DNA of 64,000 bases from Maccoyibacter sp900556645 (GCA_958349535.1 CATWDJ010000009.1:8416-72415); one strand, 5' to 3'. Positions 53,015-61,865 are shown, counted from the stretch's first letter. The notes: generated from the sequence alone by a model not told the origin. Made by a program: numbers and translations.

Positions 53015-53503
53015 ATGAAAAATAAAATTATTGAAGAATCTATCACAAGCCTCCAACAGGAAGGTCTTCGGTTTTCTGTGGACACTTTGGCAGAGCGATT
53101 AAAAGTTTCCAAAAAAACCATTTATAAATATTTTCCTACAAAGGAAGCTCTCGCCTATGCAATATATGAAAAATTTTATAAAGATTTAAATGATAAAATA
53201 AGGAACATCCTCCAACAGCAGGAAGAGTCCCTAACAGAGCAACTGCTTTTTTGTTACTTTGATTCTGCAAAAATGATTCGCAAAGAAATTTTCAATAAGT
53301 ATTGCTTAAACAATGTTATCGGAGATTTCGCAACGCAACATCATACGGAGATTTGGAACACCATAGAATCAGAGATTTGTAACGGACTATCTCATGAGGA
53401 AATAAGAATTTATCAATTGATTATCGACGGTGCATTTGACAGAGCCATTGAATGTGATGCCAATTCCACCACAGTAATTGAAATGTTAATGAGAATAAAA
53501 TGA
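53015..53503 (+). CDS. TetR-family transcriptional regulator
   Basis: A 162-residue regulator with a TetR-type helix-turn-helix in the first 50 residues (FSVDTLAERLKVSKKTIYKYFPTKEALAYAI) and a helical ligand domain with no recognisable subclass. It overlaps the antiporter start by four bases (ATGA) and very likely represses that gene. A four-codon mini-ORF (ATG TTT CCG TCA TGA) directly upstream ends on this gene's ATG and has its own AAGGA, so translation may be coupled. Normal ribosome spacing is otherwise absent. Confidence 0.9.
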   Translation: MKNKIIEESITSLQQEGLRFSVDTLAERLKVSKKTIYKYFPTKEALAYAIYEKFYKDLNDKIRNILQQQEESLTEQLLFCYFDSAKMIRKEIFNKYCLNNVIGDFATQHHTEIWNTIESEICNGLSHEEIRIYQLIIDGAFDRAIECDANSTTVIEMLMRIK

Positions 53504-54606
53504 TTGTTTCTATTTTAAGAATATTTGCAATAATATGTACTGCACTTATAGTAGGTAAAATTGTAGCAAAAGTTAAATTGCCTGCTATCTTGGGATGGTT
53601 GATTACAGGCGTGGTCTTTGGTCCATATCTGACAGATATTGTAACTTTAGATATCATAAACGCCGATTGGTATAAGATTACGGTTAAAACCTTTGAATGT
53701 TTTGCCGGAGTCATGATTGGAGGGGAAATTATTTTTCACAAACTGGCAAAAACCGGAAAGCAAATTATTGGAATTACCTTTATTCAGTCCATTGGCACAT
53801 TTTTATTTGTCACCTTGGTATTTGGACTGCTGTTTTTATGGAAAGGTATTCCTCTGTATCTGGCATTGATATTCGGGGGAATTGCTTTGGCTACCGCTCC
53901 TGCCCCTACTCTTTCCATTGTAAATGAATACCGTACAAAGGGTCCTGTTACCCAGACCCTTATTCCTTTGGCGGCCATCGATGATATTATTGGAGTTGTT
54001 GTATTTTTTACTGTGATTTCCACTATCAGCTCTGTGATGGGTGCTGCATCAGAATCCCCCCTTGTGATTATTGCTTCCGTCTGCCTGCCTTTTGTGATTG
54101 GAATTGGCGTGTGTATTCTCGCCTCCTTTATGATAAAAAGAATCAATAACAGTCAGGCGAATTTTATTTTGCTGCTGTTTTTCCTCTGCCTTTCCACTGC
54201 AATCGGAATTGCAATAGATGTTTTGGTATTCCACTCCTTCCGGCTTAACTATATTCTAATCGGAATGGCATTCAGTGCCACCCTGGTCAATCTTGTACCG
54301 GAAGAAAAAACAGAGGCTGTATTTGAAAAATACAATCCTCTGCTGAATTTGTCGTTGGTTTTTGTAATTATAAATCTGGGAATGCCGTTGGACTATCGCT
54401 TAATCGCCGGTGCCGGCTTATTTACCGCTGTTTATATTCTCTCCCGTGCAACGGGTAAAATCGTAAGTGCTTATATTGGCGGAAAAATAACAAAAGCCCC
54501 TGTCACCGTTACAAAATATCTGGGTTTTACCCTTTTGCCCCACTCAGGGGTTTCCCTTGTATTCACCGGAATTGCCGCTGCTACTTTAAGTGAAATCAAT
54601 AGTTAA
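53500..54606 (+). CDS. Kef/CPA2-type cation:proton antiporter, C-terminus short
   Basis: A 368-residue membrane protein with about eleven hydrophobic segments and the CPA2 pattern: LPAILGWLITGVVFGPYL near the start and LATAPAPTLSIVNEYRTKGPVTQTLIPLAAIDDIIGVVVFF in the centre, with the DD pair likely to bind the ion. It stops soon after LLPHSGVSLVFTGIAAATL, which in relatives is followed by one more membrane helix. The stop codon directly abuts the stop of the convergent CDF gene (TAACTA) with no terminator, as if the 3' end had been trimmed. Activity is therefore uncertain. Controlled by the coupled TetR. Confidence 0.85.
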   Translation: MIVSILRIFAIICTALIVGKIVAKVKLPAILGWLITGVVFGPYLTDIVTLDIINADWYKITVKTFECFAGVMIGGEIIFHKLAKTGKQIIGITFIQSIGTFLFVTLVFGLLFLWKGIPLYLALIFGGIALATAPAPTLSIVNEYRTKGPVTQTLIPLAAIDDIIGVVVFFTVISTISSVMGAASESPLVIIASVCLPFVIGIGVCILASFMIKRINNSQANFILLLFFLCLSTAIGIAIDVLVFHSFRLNYILIGMAFSATLVNLVPEEKTEAVFEKYNPLLNLSLVFVIINLGMPLDYRLIAGAGLFTAVYILSRATGKIVSAYIGGKITKAPVTVTKYLGFTLLPHSGVSLVFTGIAAATLSEINS

Positions 54607-55791
54607 CTATGCTCTTTTTACCGTAGTATATGGTCTGTCTATCTGGATTACGGTATTATAGCTCTCTCCCAACCTATCCCATGTCCTTTTTTGGATTTCT
54701 TCTTTTACCATTTCATCTGTCATGGAATAGCCGAATGGCAGCACCACATCAAACATCATATTGGTGTGGGTCGGTCCAATTACCGTACGGAAGTCGTGCA
54801 TACTCACATCTCCCTCCAGACTGTCCACCACCTCGCGGATGGTCCTTTTCAGTTCATTGACACGCTCATCCTTGGTTACCAACGGATCCATATGAATGAC
54901 TGCTTCACAGTTCAGCTTATCTGCCAAATCATTTTCTATTACATCTATCATATCGTGAATCTCTAAAATGTCTTCTTCTGCTGGTACTTCCGCATGAAGG
55001 GAAATCATCACCCTTCCCGGACCGTAATCGTGAACCACCAAATCATGGATACCCTGCACTAACTCATAACTCATGACAATCTCTTCAATCTGCTCTACAA
55101 ATTCTTCCTCCGGCGGCTGTCCCAGCAAGGGATCCAGGGTCTCTTTGGCTGCGGAAAATCCTGCGTAGAAAATAAACAATCCCACCAACACTCCACAATA
55201 TCCGTCAATCTTGAGTCCTGTATAATGGCCTACGATAGATGCAATCAAAACTACGGTGGTTGCCATGGTATCGCTTAAACTGTCCGTAGCCGTAGCTTTC
55301 ATAGCCGCAGAATCAATCTTTTTACTGATACTGCTGTTATACAGATACATATATATTTTTACCAAAATGGATACCACCAGAATTCCTGCTGCCAAAGCAC
55401 TGAAATCCACTGTCTGAGGATGTATAATCTTATCAATGGAATCTTTTATCAACTCAAAGGCCATTAATAGAATTGCTCCCGAAACCACCAATCCCGAAAC
55501 ATATTCAATCCGTCCGTGTCCGAAAGGATGCTCCGGGTCCGGCTTTGCTCCCGCCAGTTTAAATCCGATTAACGTCACAAAAGAAGAACCGGCATCTGAC
55601 AGGTTATTAAAAGCATCTGCTGTGATGGAAATAGATTTACTGAGCGTTCCCGCAATAAATTTTCCTACAAAAAGCAGAACATTTAACAGGATTCCCACCA
55701 CTCCGGTTAATACCCCGTACGCCTGTCTCACTTTTGGAGACGAGGTGTCCTCCGCATCTTTGATGAAAATCTTTGCCAATAATGTAACCAT
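54607..55791 (-). CDS. Cation diffusion facilitator (CDF) metal transporter
   Basis: A 394-residue inner-membrane exporter of divalent metals (zinc, manganese, iron or cobalt). Six membrane segments span about residues 25-215, with metal-site motifs NNLSDAGSS (about 62-70) and HPFGHGRIEY, and DSLSDTMAT in the fifth helix. A cytoplasmic domain with VHDYGPGRVMISLHAEVP (about 265) and an extra C-terminal ferredoxin-like part follows, longer than classic FieF. The site has D-D with H-D, so zinc or iron is likely, but the metal cannot be settled. It probably continues the upstream transcript, as no terminator separates them. Confidence 0.92.
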   Translation of the reverse strand: MVTLLAKIFIKDAEDTSSPKVRQAYGVLTGVVGILLNVLLFVGKFIAGTLSKSISITADAFNNLSDAGSSFVTLIGFKLAGAKPDPEHPFGHGRIEYVSGLVVSGAILLMAFELIKDSIDKIIHPQTVDFSALAAGILVVSILVKIYMYLYNSSISKKIDSAAMKATATDSLSDTMATTVVLIASIVGHYTGLKIDGYCGVLVGLFIFYAGFSAAKETLDPLLGQPPEEEFVEQIEEIVMSYELVQGIHDLVVHDYGPGRVMISLHAEVPAEEDILEIHDMIDVIENDLADKLNCEAVIHMDPLVTKDERVNELKRTIREVVDSLEGDVSMHDFRTVIGPTHTNMMFDVVLPFGYSMTDEMVKEEIQKRTWDRLGESYNTVIQIDRPYTTVKRA

Positions 55792-55822
55792 ATGTACTCC
55801 TCCTTAGTTATCTTACCCTTAT

Positions 55823-56089
55823 CTATATGAATTCTTCCAGCTTTTGGTTCAGCCATTCTATCATGGCAGTTCTCCCCTCTTCGCTGAATTCAAATTCTCT
55901 TATCTGCTTTTTTTCCTCCGCAGTCTCCTCCCAACAATAAGGCTGCGGATAGACGGCTGCCTGAAGCTTTTCCTCATCTCCGTCCTTTTCTCGAATAATG
56001 CGGTAACGCATCTTCTCCGCACTTCCGGTAAAGGCTTTGCCGTAAGTAAAATATTTTAGTCTGTAAATATCTGTATCCTGTATCTTCAT
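55823..56089 (-). CDS. Small protein of unknown function
   Basis: An 88-residue soluble protein. No named family recognised. It is rich in aromatic and charged residues (IYRLKYFTYGKAFTGSAEKMRYRI, YPQPYCWEETAEEKKQ), with a predicted beta start and a helical end (TAMIEWLNQKLEEF). There is no Shine-Dalgarno near the ATG; instead a good promoter ends 8 nt upstream, so its mRNA may be leaderless. It lies between the AraC-type regulator and the CDF gene. Confidence 0.7.
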   Translation of the reverse strand: MKIQDTDIYRLKYFTYGKAFTGSAEKMRYRIIREKDGDEEKLQAAVYPQPYCWEETAEEKKQIREFEFSEEGRTAMIEWLNQKLEEFI

Positions 56090-56097
56090 AATGGTTT

Positions 56098-56126
56098 ATT
56101 TTACCACAGATATACTGGATATTCAA
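56098..56126 (-). promoter_or_regulatory. Promoter abutting the 88-aa gene
   Basis: TTGAAT (56126-56121), 17-bp spacer, TAAAAT (56103-56098) with TGG before it. The transcript should start at or next to the ATG. Confidence 0.6.
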
Positions 56127-56137
56127 ACCTCCTTTTT

Positions 56138-57022
56138 TTAGCTTTTTATGGGACAAACCGGCACCATTTCTATATATCCTCTGCCTCCCACAGGTTCCAA
56201 CTGTATTCTGGGATTTTCGTCATCCCATCGGTAGCCTCTTGTCCTTGGTTCAAAGCGTTTTATGGCTTCCTGTACTCCTTCAATGGCGGCACAATACTCC
56301 ATCTCTTCAAAGGGTTCTCCTTGAAACATCATATAGTCTGCCTCTGGCAGCGTAAAAACGTCAAATCCTTCCGGTATATTTTGAGTATCCTCCAAATCCA
56401 CTTCTATTCCCTGCACATATTCACTGCTTCCCGGCGTTCTGTATTTTTCCGGCAGCCACATACAGATAGGTTCTCCGCTGATAGAATGCATGCTGGTAAG
56501 AAGTCCCCATATCTCACATCCCACCTCCTGACAATATTCAAAATAATCGGAGGCTTTTATTCCTCTTTTGATGATTACTTTCCGCTCCGGTTTCCGAATA
56601 ATCTGCACAAACACGTTACTCTCCTCCTCTATTCTTTTATGGGTTCTGCGAATCTCATTATAAATCACGCCGTAAGGAATAAAGAGATAGATTGGCACCG
56701 GATGGCGTGCATATTCCTTCGGATTGCACCCAAATTCCTTTTTGAATGCCCTCTGGTAGCCTTCCACACTCTGAAATCCCATGGCGAATGCCATTTCTGT
56801 TACCGAAACCTTTTCATCTCTTAAACAAAGGGCTGACTGGGATAATTTCATTCGCCGAATGTAATCTGCCGGCGTCAATCCTGTATATTCTTTAAAAAGC
56901 CGATAGGAATGCCACGGTGAAAACAGCGACACCCCTGCCAAATCTGCCAGTGTAATTTCTTCTTGCAGATGTTCTTCAATATATTCCTGCATTTTTTGCA
57001 CTGCAATAATTTGTTCCTGCAT
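56138..57022 (-). CDS. AraC-family regulator with GyrI-like effector domain
   Basis: A 294-residue regulator. The N-terminal double helix-turn-helix (about residues 10-105) contains LADLAGVSLFSPWHSYRLFKEYTGLTPADYIR and the second-helix signature VTEMAFAMGFQSVEGYQRAFKKEFGCNPKEY. The C-terminal half (about 130-290) is a GyrI/SOUL-like small-molecule binding domain, as in Rob and drug sensors. ATG at 57022 follows AGGAGG by 5 nt. It lies 20 bp after the ABC permease gene and probably controls that export locus in response to a drug-like ligand, by analogy. Confidence 0.9.
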   Translation of the reverse strand: MQEQIIAVQKMQEYIEEHLQEEITLADLAGVSLFSPWHSYRLFKEYTGLTPADYIRRMKLSQSALCLRDEKVSVTEMAFAMGFQSVEGYQRAFKKEFGCNPKEYARHPVPIYLFIPYGVIYNEIRRTHKRIEEESNVFVQIIRKPERKVIIKRGIKASDYFEYCQEVGCEIWGLLTSMHSISGEPICMWLPEKYRTPGSSEYVQGIEVDLEDTQNIPEGFDVFTLPEADYMMFQGEPFEEMEYCAAIEGVQEAIKRFEPRTRGYRWDDENPRIQLEPVGGRGYIEMVPVCPIKS

Positions 57023-57042
57023 AACTTCCTCCTGACCTGTCT

Positions 57043-57786
57043 CTATTCCCATCGAAACCATTTTACCGCACATCCTCCACAGACCACGGTAATTGCTATC
57101 ATTATAAGGATGGAAACGCTCACCTTTTCCAAAGGCAAACCTAAAACTCCTGCTTTTAAGATTTTAATTCCCTGAGTAAGCGGCAGAACATTCACAATCT
57201 TTTGCATTGCTCCCGGCATAACTTCATAGGGTAATGTGGCACCGGAAAATACCAACATGGGAAAGTATAGCACCGAAGCAATTATAGATGCCGACTTGCT
57301 GTTTTTTGCAATTCCGCCTACCAGCATACCGATACTCAGCATAGGAACCAGTACCAACAGCCATCCCAGTAGAAAAATCCCCAGAGAGCCTTTTATACCG
57401 AATCCCCAAAAGATTTTTGCCACTATCCACAAACTAAGAACAGAAACTGCCCCATAGATTGCATAGATGGTTATATGTACCAATAATAGCATAAGCGGAC
57501 TGACCGGTGTTACCTGAAATTTTTTTAGTATCTTTTTCTCTCGATATTCGGAAATTACAAGGGGTAACCCCATAAATCCTCCGGCACAGATTGCAATGCT
57601 ACATAGACCGCCAAAGGATTGCCCCAAAAAGGTATAATCCGCTCCCGGAAAAGCTTCTTTTTTTCCATAAATTATACCTATCAATATTAAGATTACCAAG
57701 GGCATCAATTCTGCAAATATCAGCATATTCATATCCCTCACAGATAACCTTCCTTCCAGTTTCAGCATTTTACCAAATGTCTTCAT
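57043..57786 (-). CDS. ABC-2 type transporter permease
   Basis: A 247-residue permease with six hydrophobic segments (about residues 22-40, 58-78, 105-128, 135-160, 168-188 and 220-240). The family pattern EYREKKILKKFQVTPVSPLMLLLVH and SGATLPYEVMP is clear. With the adjacent ATPase it would export a drug, lipid or peptide. The first codons overlap the ATPase reading by 17 bp. Since the ATPase gene is frameshifted, function depends on whether that break is real. Confidence 0.9.
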   Translation of the reverse strand: MKTFGKMLKLEGRLSVRDMNMLIFAELMPLVILILIGIIYGKKEAFPGADYTFLGQSFGGLCSIAICAGGFMGLPLVISEYREKKILKKFQVTPVSPLMLLLVHITIYAIYGAVSVLSLWIVAKIFWGFGIKGSLGIFLLGWLLVLVPMLSIGMLVGGIAKNSKSASIIASVLYFPMLVFSGATLPYEVMPGAMQKIVNVLPLTQGIKILKAGVLGLPLEKVSVSILIMIAITVVCGGCAVKWFRWE

Positions 57787-58503
57787 CCTCTTCTCCTTCC
57801 CCTGCGTAATACAGATAAGCCTCTTCCATTTTTTCGCAATGGCTGTTTTCCTTTGCCTCCGCCACGGTTCCCTGAAATACGGTTTTTCCCTTTCTCAAAA
57901 TAATGATTCGGTCACACAGTATTTCCACTTCGTCCATAAAATGAGAGGTAAGAATGATTGTAAGTCCTTCTTCCTTTAATCCTTTGAGAATCTTCCAAAC
58001 CTCCCGTCTTGCTCTCGTATCCAGTCCCGTTGTAAGTTCATCTAAAAACACCAGCTTCGGACGGGGTATCAACGCCAATGCCACAAATAACCTCCGCCTT
58101 TCCCCTCCCGACAAATCCTTTACCATGCTCTTTTCTTTGTGAATGATTCCAAATCTTTTTAACAGCTCTCTCCAATCCAAGGGATTTTTATAGAGACACT
58201 CCGTTTCCTCACACAGTTCATCCACCCGTATTTCCCTCTGATAAGCGGAGCCTTGAAATTGAACCCCGATGTTTCGGAATAAATCTCTGCGATGTTTACC
58301 GGGTCCTGTCCCAATATCCTCACTTCCCCGGAATCCCGTTTTTCCGTACCCAGAATACATTCCATACTTGTACTTTTTCCTGCTCCGTTTGCTCCCAGCA
58401 AGCCTAAGACTGTCCCTTTTTCCACGGAAAATGTAAGATTATCCACAACCTTTCTTTCGCCGTAGGACTTTGAAAGCTGTTTTACCATCAGCATTTCTTC
58501 CAT
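57770..58503 (-). pseudogene. ABC transporter ATP-binding gene broken by a one-base frameshift
   Basis: Two overlapping readings together make one ABC ATPase of about 245 residues. The first (from ATG 58503 after AGGAGGG) carries the Walker A motif GANGAGKST and runs in frame to GQDPV. The second continues in another frame with KHRRDLFRNIGVQFQ, the signature LSGGERRRL, Walker B LVFLDELT and the H-loop TSHF. The switch falls at GGTAAAC near 58295-58298, where one A appears to have been lost from an A-run. No slippery heptamer is present. It is either a natural mutation or a sequencing error. Confidence 0.85.
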
Positions 58504-58583
58504 AGTTTTTCCCTCCTTTATTATTTGTCGTTTTCATTCTAGTCTTTGACAGGGAAAATTACTCGACTTTTTTTGGCAACGTA

Positions 58584-58617
58584 AAAGCCCCCGTAAATTT
58601 GCATTTACGGGGGCTTT
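58584..58617. terminator. Strong hairpin between the ABC locus and the islet
   Basis: AAAGCCCCCGTAAAT and ATTTACGGGGGCTTT form a 15-bp perfect stem. On the minus strand it is followed only by a weak TTTTAC tract. It may be the original gdhA terminator, since a copy of the gdhA 3' end lies just upstream in that direction. Confidence 0.8.
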
Positions 58618-58642
58618 GGGTATTTTATTGAATTTTATTGAC

Positions 58643-58680
58643 TAATTAGCATACACCCTGAGCTAGCATAGTGGCTGATA
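58643..58680 (-). repeat. Detached copy of the gdhA 3' end (islet left boundary)
   Basis: Positions 58643-58671 match 63059-63087, the last codons and stop of gdhA, at 27 of 29 bases in the same orientation, with weaker match for about 9 bases more. Read on the minus strand it encodes MLAQGVC and stop, exactly the gdhA C-terminus. It is the far boundary of a 4.4-kb islet. The DNA between it and the next gene (58681-58760) holds no gene that I can support. Confidence 0.8.
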
Positions 58681-58760
58681 AGGCAGACGCAGATTTAAGG
58701 AAATTGGAGGTTGTTTGTATACTGCGTGTATAGGGGCGGATGATTTCAACGAAAAACAAT

Positions 58761-61286
58761 TTATTTCTTTGTTTCTTCTAATTTTTTTGCATGTCTTTCT
58801 ATCGCATCTGCAACCTCTTTATCCTTTACAGTCCCTATTATATGACTATAAACAGCAAATTCCATTTGTCTTTTTATCTCTTTTTCATCTTCAACATCCA
58901 AATTATCTCTTGAAATGTTAGGAATTATCCTTTTGTTATTTATATTCAGATAATATTCACCCAAATACACTCCTTTAATATCAACATCAATCCGCATGTT
59001 TGCTTTCTCAAGTTGAATTCCCTTCCAAAATGTTGCAGAACCATCTTCATCATCAGCAACATAATTCATCGAATGTTTTAGTTCAAGATACCTATCTTGT
59101 CCAATTTCCAACAATGACACAACTCCTACCTCCATGGAAATTCCAGATAAATCTTCTATAATATCACACTGTTCTATGACAGCACTAAAGTTATCTCTAA
59201 TCCATGTAGCATCATAATTATCATATTTTCCCCAAAGAGTCTTCCATCTTATTGTTTCATTTCCGCTCCATCCTCCATCAAACAAGCAAACAAATTCTTC
59301 TCTGTAACTTATGGGAAACACTATTTCTTCTTGCCATTTTCTTTGCTCTCCACTCAAAAATATATCATCTTTACATAATTCTTTCAATTTTTGATATTCA
59401 TCGTTATACTCCTTTTTGACTCCACTAATCCTAATGAGCATCAGGTCACCATTATGTAGATACTTCTTAAATTCCTCAAATTCCATATCAACAAATTCTA
59501 ATATTTTATCACTTTCACTATACCTACATACTATAGTATTATCGATAAACCAGCTTAATTCTAACTCCGAAAACATCTTTTTAGACTTAGGGGCACCTTT
59601 TATCTCTACCGCATATGAAATCTCATCAAAATATTTATCTAAGATACTTTTCCCGTCAATAATTTCCTCATATCGCAGCAATCTGATAGCATGACTTAAC
59701 TTTGTTTCTCCTGGTTTTATCTCCTCGACATACATATCAATACCCTGATCTAAAAAAGTATCTTTCAAAAAGGAACTCATTCTTTTTACATCTTTATCAA
59801 AAACCGCCAACGCATTACTTAAATTTAAAGAAATCATTGTACCGAAAGTATTTCTAAAGCTATCACACTCCTTTTTGCAAATATATTCACTATCTGCATA
59901 CAGCACTAATGCATATCCCTTGTCTTCCTTAAAACTCTTGGTTTCAACGATAACTTCTTTTGATAGCATAAAACACGCCAAAAAACCAATTCCGAAATTT
60001 CCAATTGGATTATATTTATTTCCCTGATACATATAGTCGTTAGATTTATAGTACGATTTCCCAATGTTAAGAAAATATTTTTTTAGAACCTCTTCGCTCA
60101 TGCCGATGCCATTATCTCTAATCCGCAATTGATTGTTACTATAGTCCAGAATAATTTGGATTTTAGGCACATACTCGTCATATTTATAGCATTCCAACTG
60201 CGGTGCATATTCTCTCATCACTTTACAAGCATCAAGAGAATTCTGAATCAATTCTCTCAACCCATACTTTTTATTTCCATAAACTTTTTCACCCATAAGC
60301 AAATTGACTATGGCACTATAATCCACATTAAGTTTCAGATCTGAAATTTCAAAACCTACGGTTTCAATTCTATTTTCGATTGTTTCTTCTAATAAAAGCC
60401 AGTATATATCTTCAAATGTACTTCTTGAGTATGATATCCACCATCCAATTTCTCTTGTAACATCATCTAAATATCTCAAAAATTTATTATGTATCTTAGG
60501 ATTTTTGCACTGACCATATAATACTATTTTCTTCCTATTTCCCACACTGCTTTCAATTTTATTTTTATTAGAGATAATATAATGTTGCTTCCACTCATCA
60601 TCACCATACCCGGAAGGACCAATAAATTTATACACTTCCATAGGGGCTCTTTTTTCATCAATATCTAAGTAATCCGCAATTCGCAATAGCATTGCAACAT
60701 ATTGTGCATTCAATCTATTTTCGCCTTTTATATCTTTACTTTTTAACCTTTTTACAGTGTATTCCAATTCCATTGTATGGGCTTGACATATCTCTGCCAC
60801 TTCCTCTTGAAATGAACATACTGAATATCCCGGAACTAAAAATAATTCTACATTCATATTCTCCATAATAAAATCATATGAACGTATACCATGTATAGGT
60901 CGTACACATTCTTGAATGCATTCTAAATCATCTTGAATATATTCATGTATCGCCGAATATTTCCTTCCATTACATATTAATTTATCCTCTCTAATTTCCT
61001 TAATTTCTTTTTCGCTTACAACCATCCCAACATCATGCAATAACGCACTATATATTAAGCACGTTATTTCCAAATCACTTAGCATGTTGATATCATTAAT
61101 TAAATCAAACATATATTTCATTACATTAAAAGAATGTTCTATGCCATGCCCAGTATAATTAACGAATACTCTGTTTATCTTCGGCAGAAATTCTTCCACC
61201 TGCACATATACTTTATCTATGTTAACGATATATCCACTTTTACGCTTTACAAGTTCATTATAAAAATTTGTATCCTTTATATCCAT
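58761..61286 (-). CDS. HD-domain protein fused to an Hsp90-type (GHKL) ATPase
   Basis: A 841-residue cytosolic protein of no family I can name. N-terminal HD hydrolase (about residues 45-215): metal ligands in GHGIEH (47, 51) and ALLHDVG (84-85), plus RIADYLDIDEKRAP. After a linker comes an Hsp90-like ATPase (about 335-520) with N-box LRELIQNSLDA (344-354), G1 DNGIGM (391-396) and G2 NFGIGF (430-435). The last 320 residues are unassigned. All ligands are intact. Codon use is much richer in A/T than the neighbours, indicating transfer. ATG at 61286 follows GGTGAGGA. Domain content resembles NTP-using conflict or defence proteins, which is inference. Confidence 0.82.
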   Translation of the reverse strand: MDIKDTNFYNELVKRKSGYIVNIDKVYVQVEEFLPKINRVFVNYTGHGIEHSFNVMKYMFDLINDINMLSDLEITCLIYSALLHDVGMVVSEKEIKEIREDKLICNGRKYSAIHEYIQDDLECIQECVRPIHGIRSYDFIMENMNVELFLVPGYSVCSFQEEVAEICQAHTMELEYTVKRLKSKDIKGENRLNAQYVAMLLRIADYLDIDEKRAPMEVYKFIGPSGYGDDEWKQHYIISNKNKIESSVGNRKKIVLYGQCKNPKIHNKFLRYLDDVTREIGWWISYSRSTFEDIYWLLLEETIENRIETVGFEISDLKLNVDYSAIVNLLMGEKVYGNKKYGLRELIQNSLDACKVMREYAPQLECYKYDEYVPKIQIILDYSNNQLRIRDNGIGMSEEVLKKYFLNIGKSYYKSNDYMYQGNKYNPIGNFGIGFLACFMLSKEVIVETKSFKEDKGYALVLYADSEYICKKECDSFRNTFGTMISLNLSNALAVFDKDVKRMSSFLKDTFLDQGIDMYVEEIKPGETKLSHAIRLLRYEEIIDGKSILDKYFDEISYAVEIKGAPKSKKMFSELELSWFIDNTIVCRYSESDKILEFVDMEFEEFKKYLHNGDLMLIRISGVKKEYNDEYQKLKELCKDDIFLSGEQRKWQEEIVFPISYREEFVCLFDGGWSGNETIRWKTLWGKYDNYDATWIRDNFSAVIEQCDIIEDLSGISMEVGVVSLLEIGQDRYLELKHSMNYVADDEDGSATFWKGIQLEKANMRIDVDIKGVYLGEYYLNINNKRIIPNISRDNLDVEDEKEIKRQMEFAVYSHIIGTVKDKEVADAIERHAKKLEETKK

Positions 61287-61316
61287 TTTGTCCTCACCTA
61301 TCAATAAGCATTATTA

Positions 61317-61613
61317 TCAAAATATCTGCGTTATATCTTGATATCGATTCACAACCCGGTAAATCTCCACATACTCTTTTCCAATCTTATACAGCACAAC
61401 ATAATTCCCGCAAATCACATATTTATAATCCGTTCGGAAGCTGACCCTCTTAGCAAGATCAGCTCCCATATAGGGAAATTGCTGTATATTCTCAATTTGA
61501 GCATAAATCTCCTGAATAACCTTTACTGCCATTTTTTCATTATCTTCTGCAATATACTCTTTAATGTTCTTCAAGTCCTCTGCCACAATAGGGTTAATCC
61601 GCAATTTCATCAT
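61317..61613 (-). CDS. RelE/ParE-family toxin
   Basis: A 98-residue toxin-type protein: KLRINPIVAEDLKNIKEYI start, a helix hairpin with QIENIQQFPYMGADL, then the beta core (TDYKYVICGNYVVLYKIGKEYVEIYRVVNRYQD) ending in a short strand. This is the plasmid-stabilisation ParE/RelE pattern. RelE types cut mRNA on the ribosome and ParE types poison gyrase; which applies here is not clear. It lies 3 bp after its antitoxin and 30 bp before the HD-ATPase gene, in one transcript direction, so the three may be co-expressed. Confidence 0.9.
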   Translation of the reverse strand: MMKLRINPIVAEDLKNIKEYIAEDNEKMAVKVIQEIYAQIENIQQFPYMGADLAKRVSFRTDYKYVICGNYVVLYKIGKEYVEIYRVVNRYQDITQIF

Positions 61614-61616
61614 GCA

Positions 61617-61865
61617 CTATACCCCGACAGATTTCTTCAGTTCATCCAAACTCATCCACGCACTTTCATTCTTAACTGCTTCTTCTGCTTCCTGCAACTT
61701 CATCAACAGTTTTTTTTCTGCCTTTTCACGCTCATAGTCCTCAATATCCATAACCACAAACTTGCCTCTACCATTTTTGGTCAAAAACACAGGTTCTCCA
61801 ACCTGGCAATTTTTCAATACTTCATTATAATTTCTTAAATCTGATACAGGTAATATATGCGGCAT
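61617..61865 (-). CDS. Phd/YefM-family antitoxin
   Basis: An 82-residue antitoxin. The N-terminal half is the Phd/YefM DNA-binding fold (ILPVSDLRNYNEVLKNCQVGEPVFLTKNGRGKFVVMDIEDYERE), and the C-terminal half is a helical, charged segment expected to wrap the toxin. It precedes the toxin, the usual order, and such proteins repress their own operon. AGAGGAAG upstream supports the ATG. A TTGAAT-17-TATAAT promoter lies at 61909-61937. Confidence 0.92.
   Translation of the reverse strand: MPHILPVSDLRNYNEVLKNCQVGEPVFLTKNGRGKFVVMDIEDYEREKAEKKLLMKLQEAEEAVKNESAWMSLDELKKSVGV

Noticed and set aside
58643..58760. A small gene encoding a peptide ending ATMLAQGVC
   Set aside because: The coding resemblance is explained by the copied gdhA 3' end; there is no start codon with a ribosome site.
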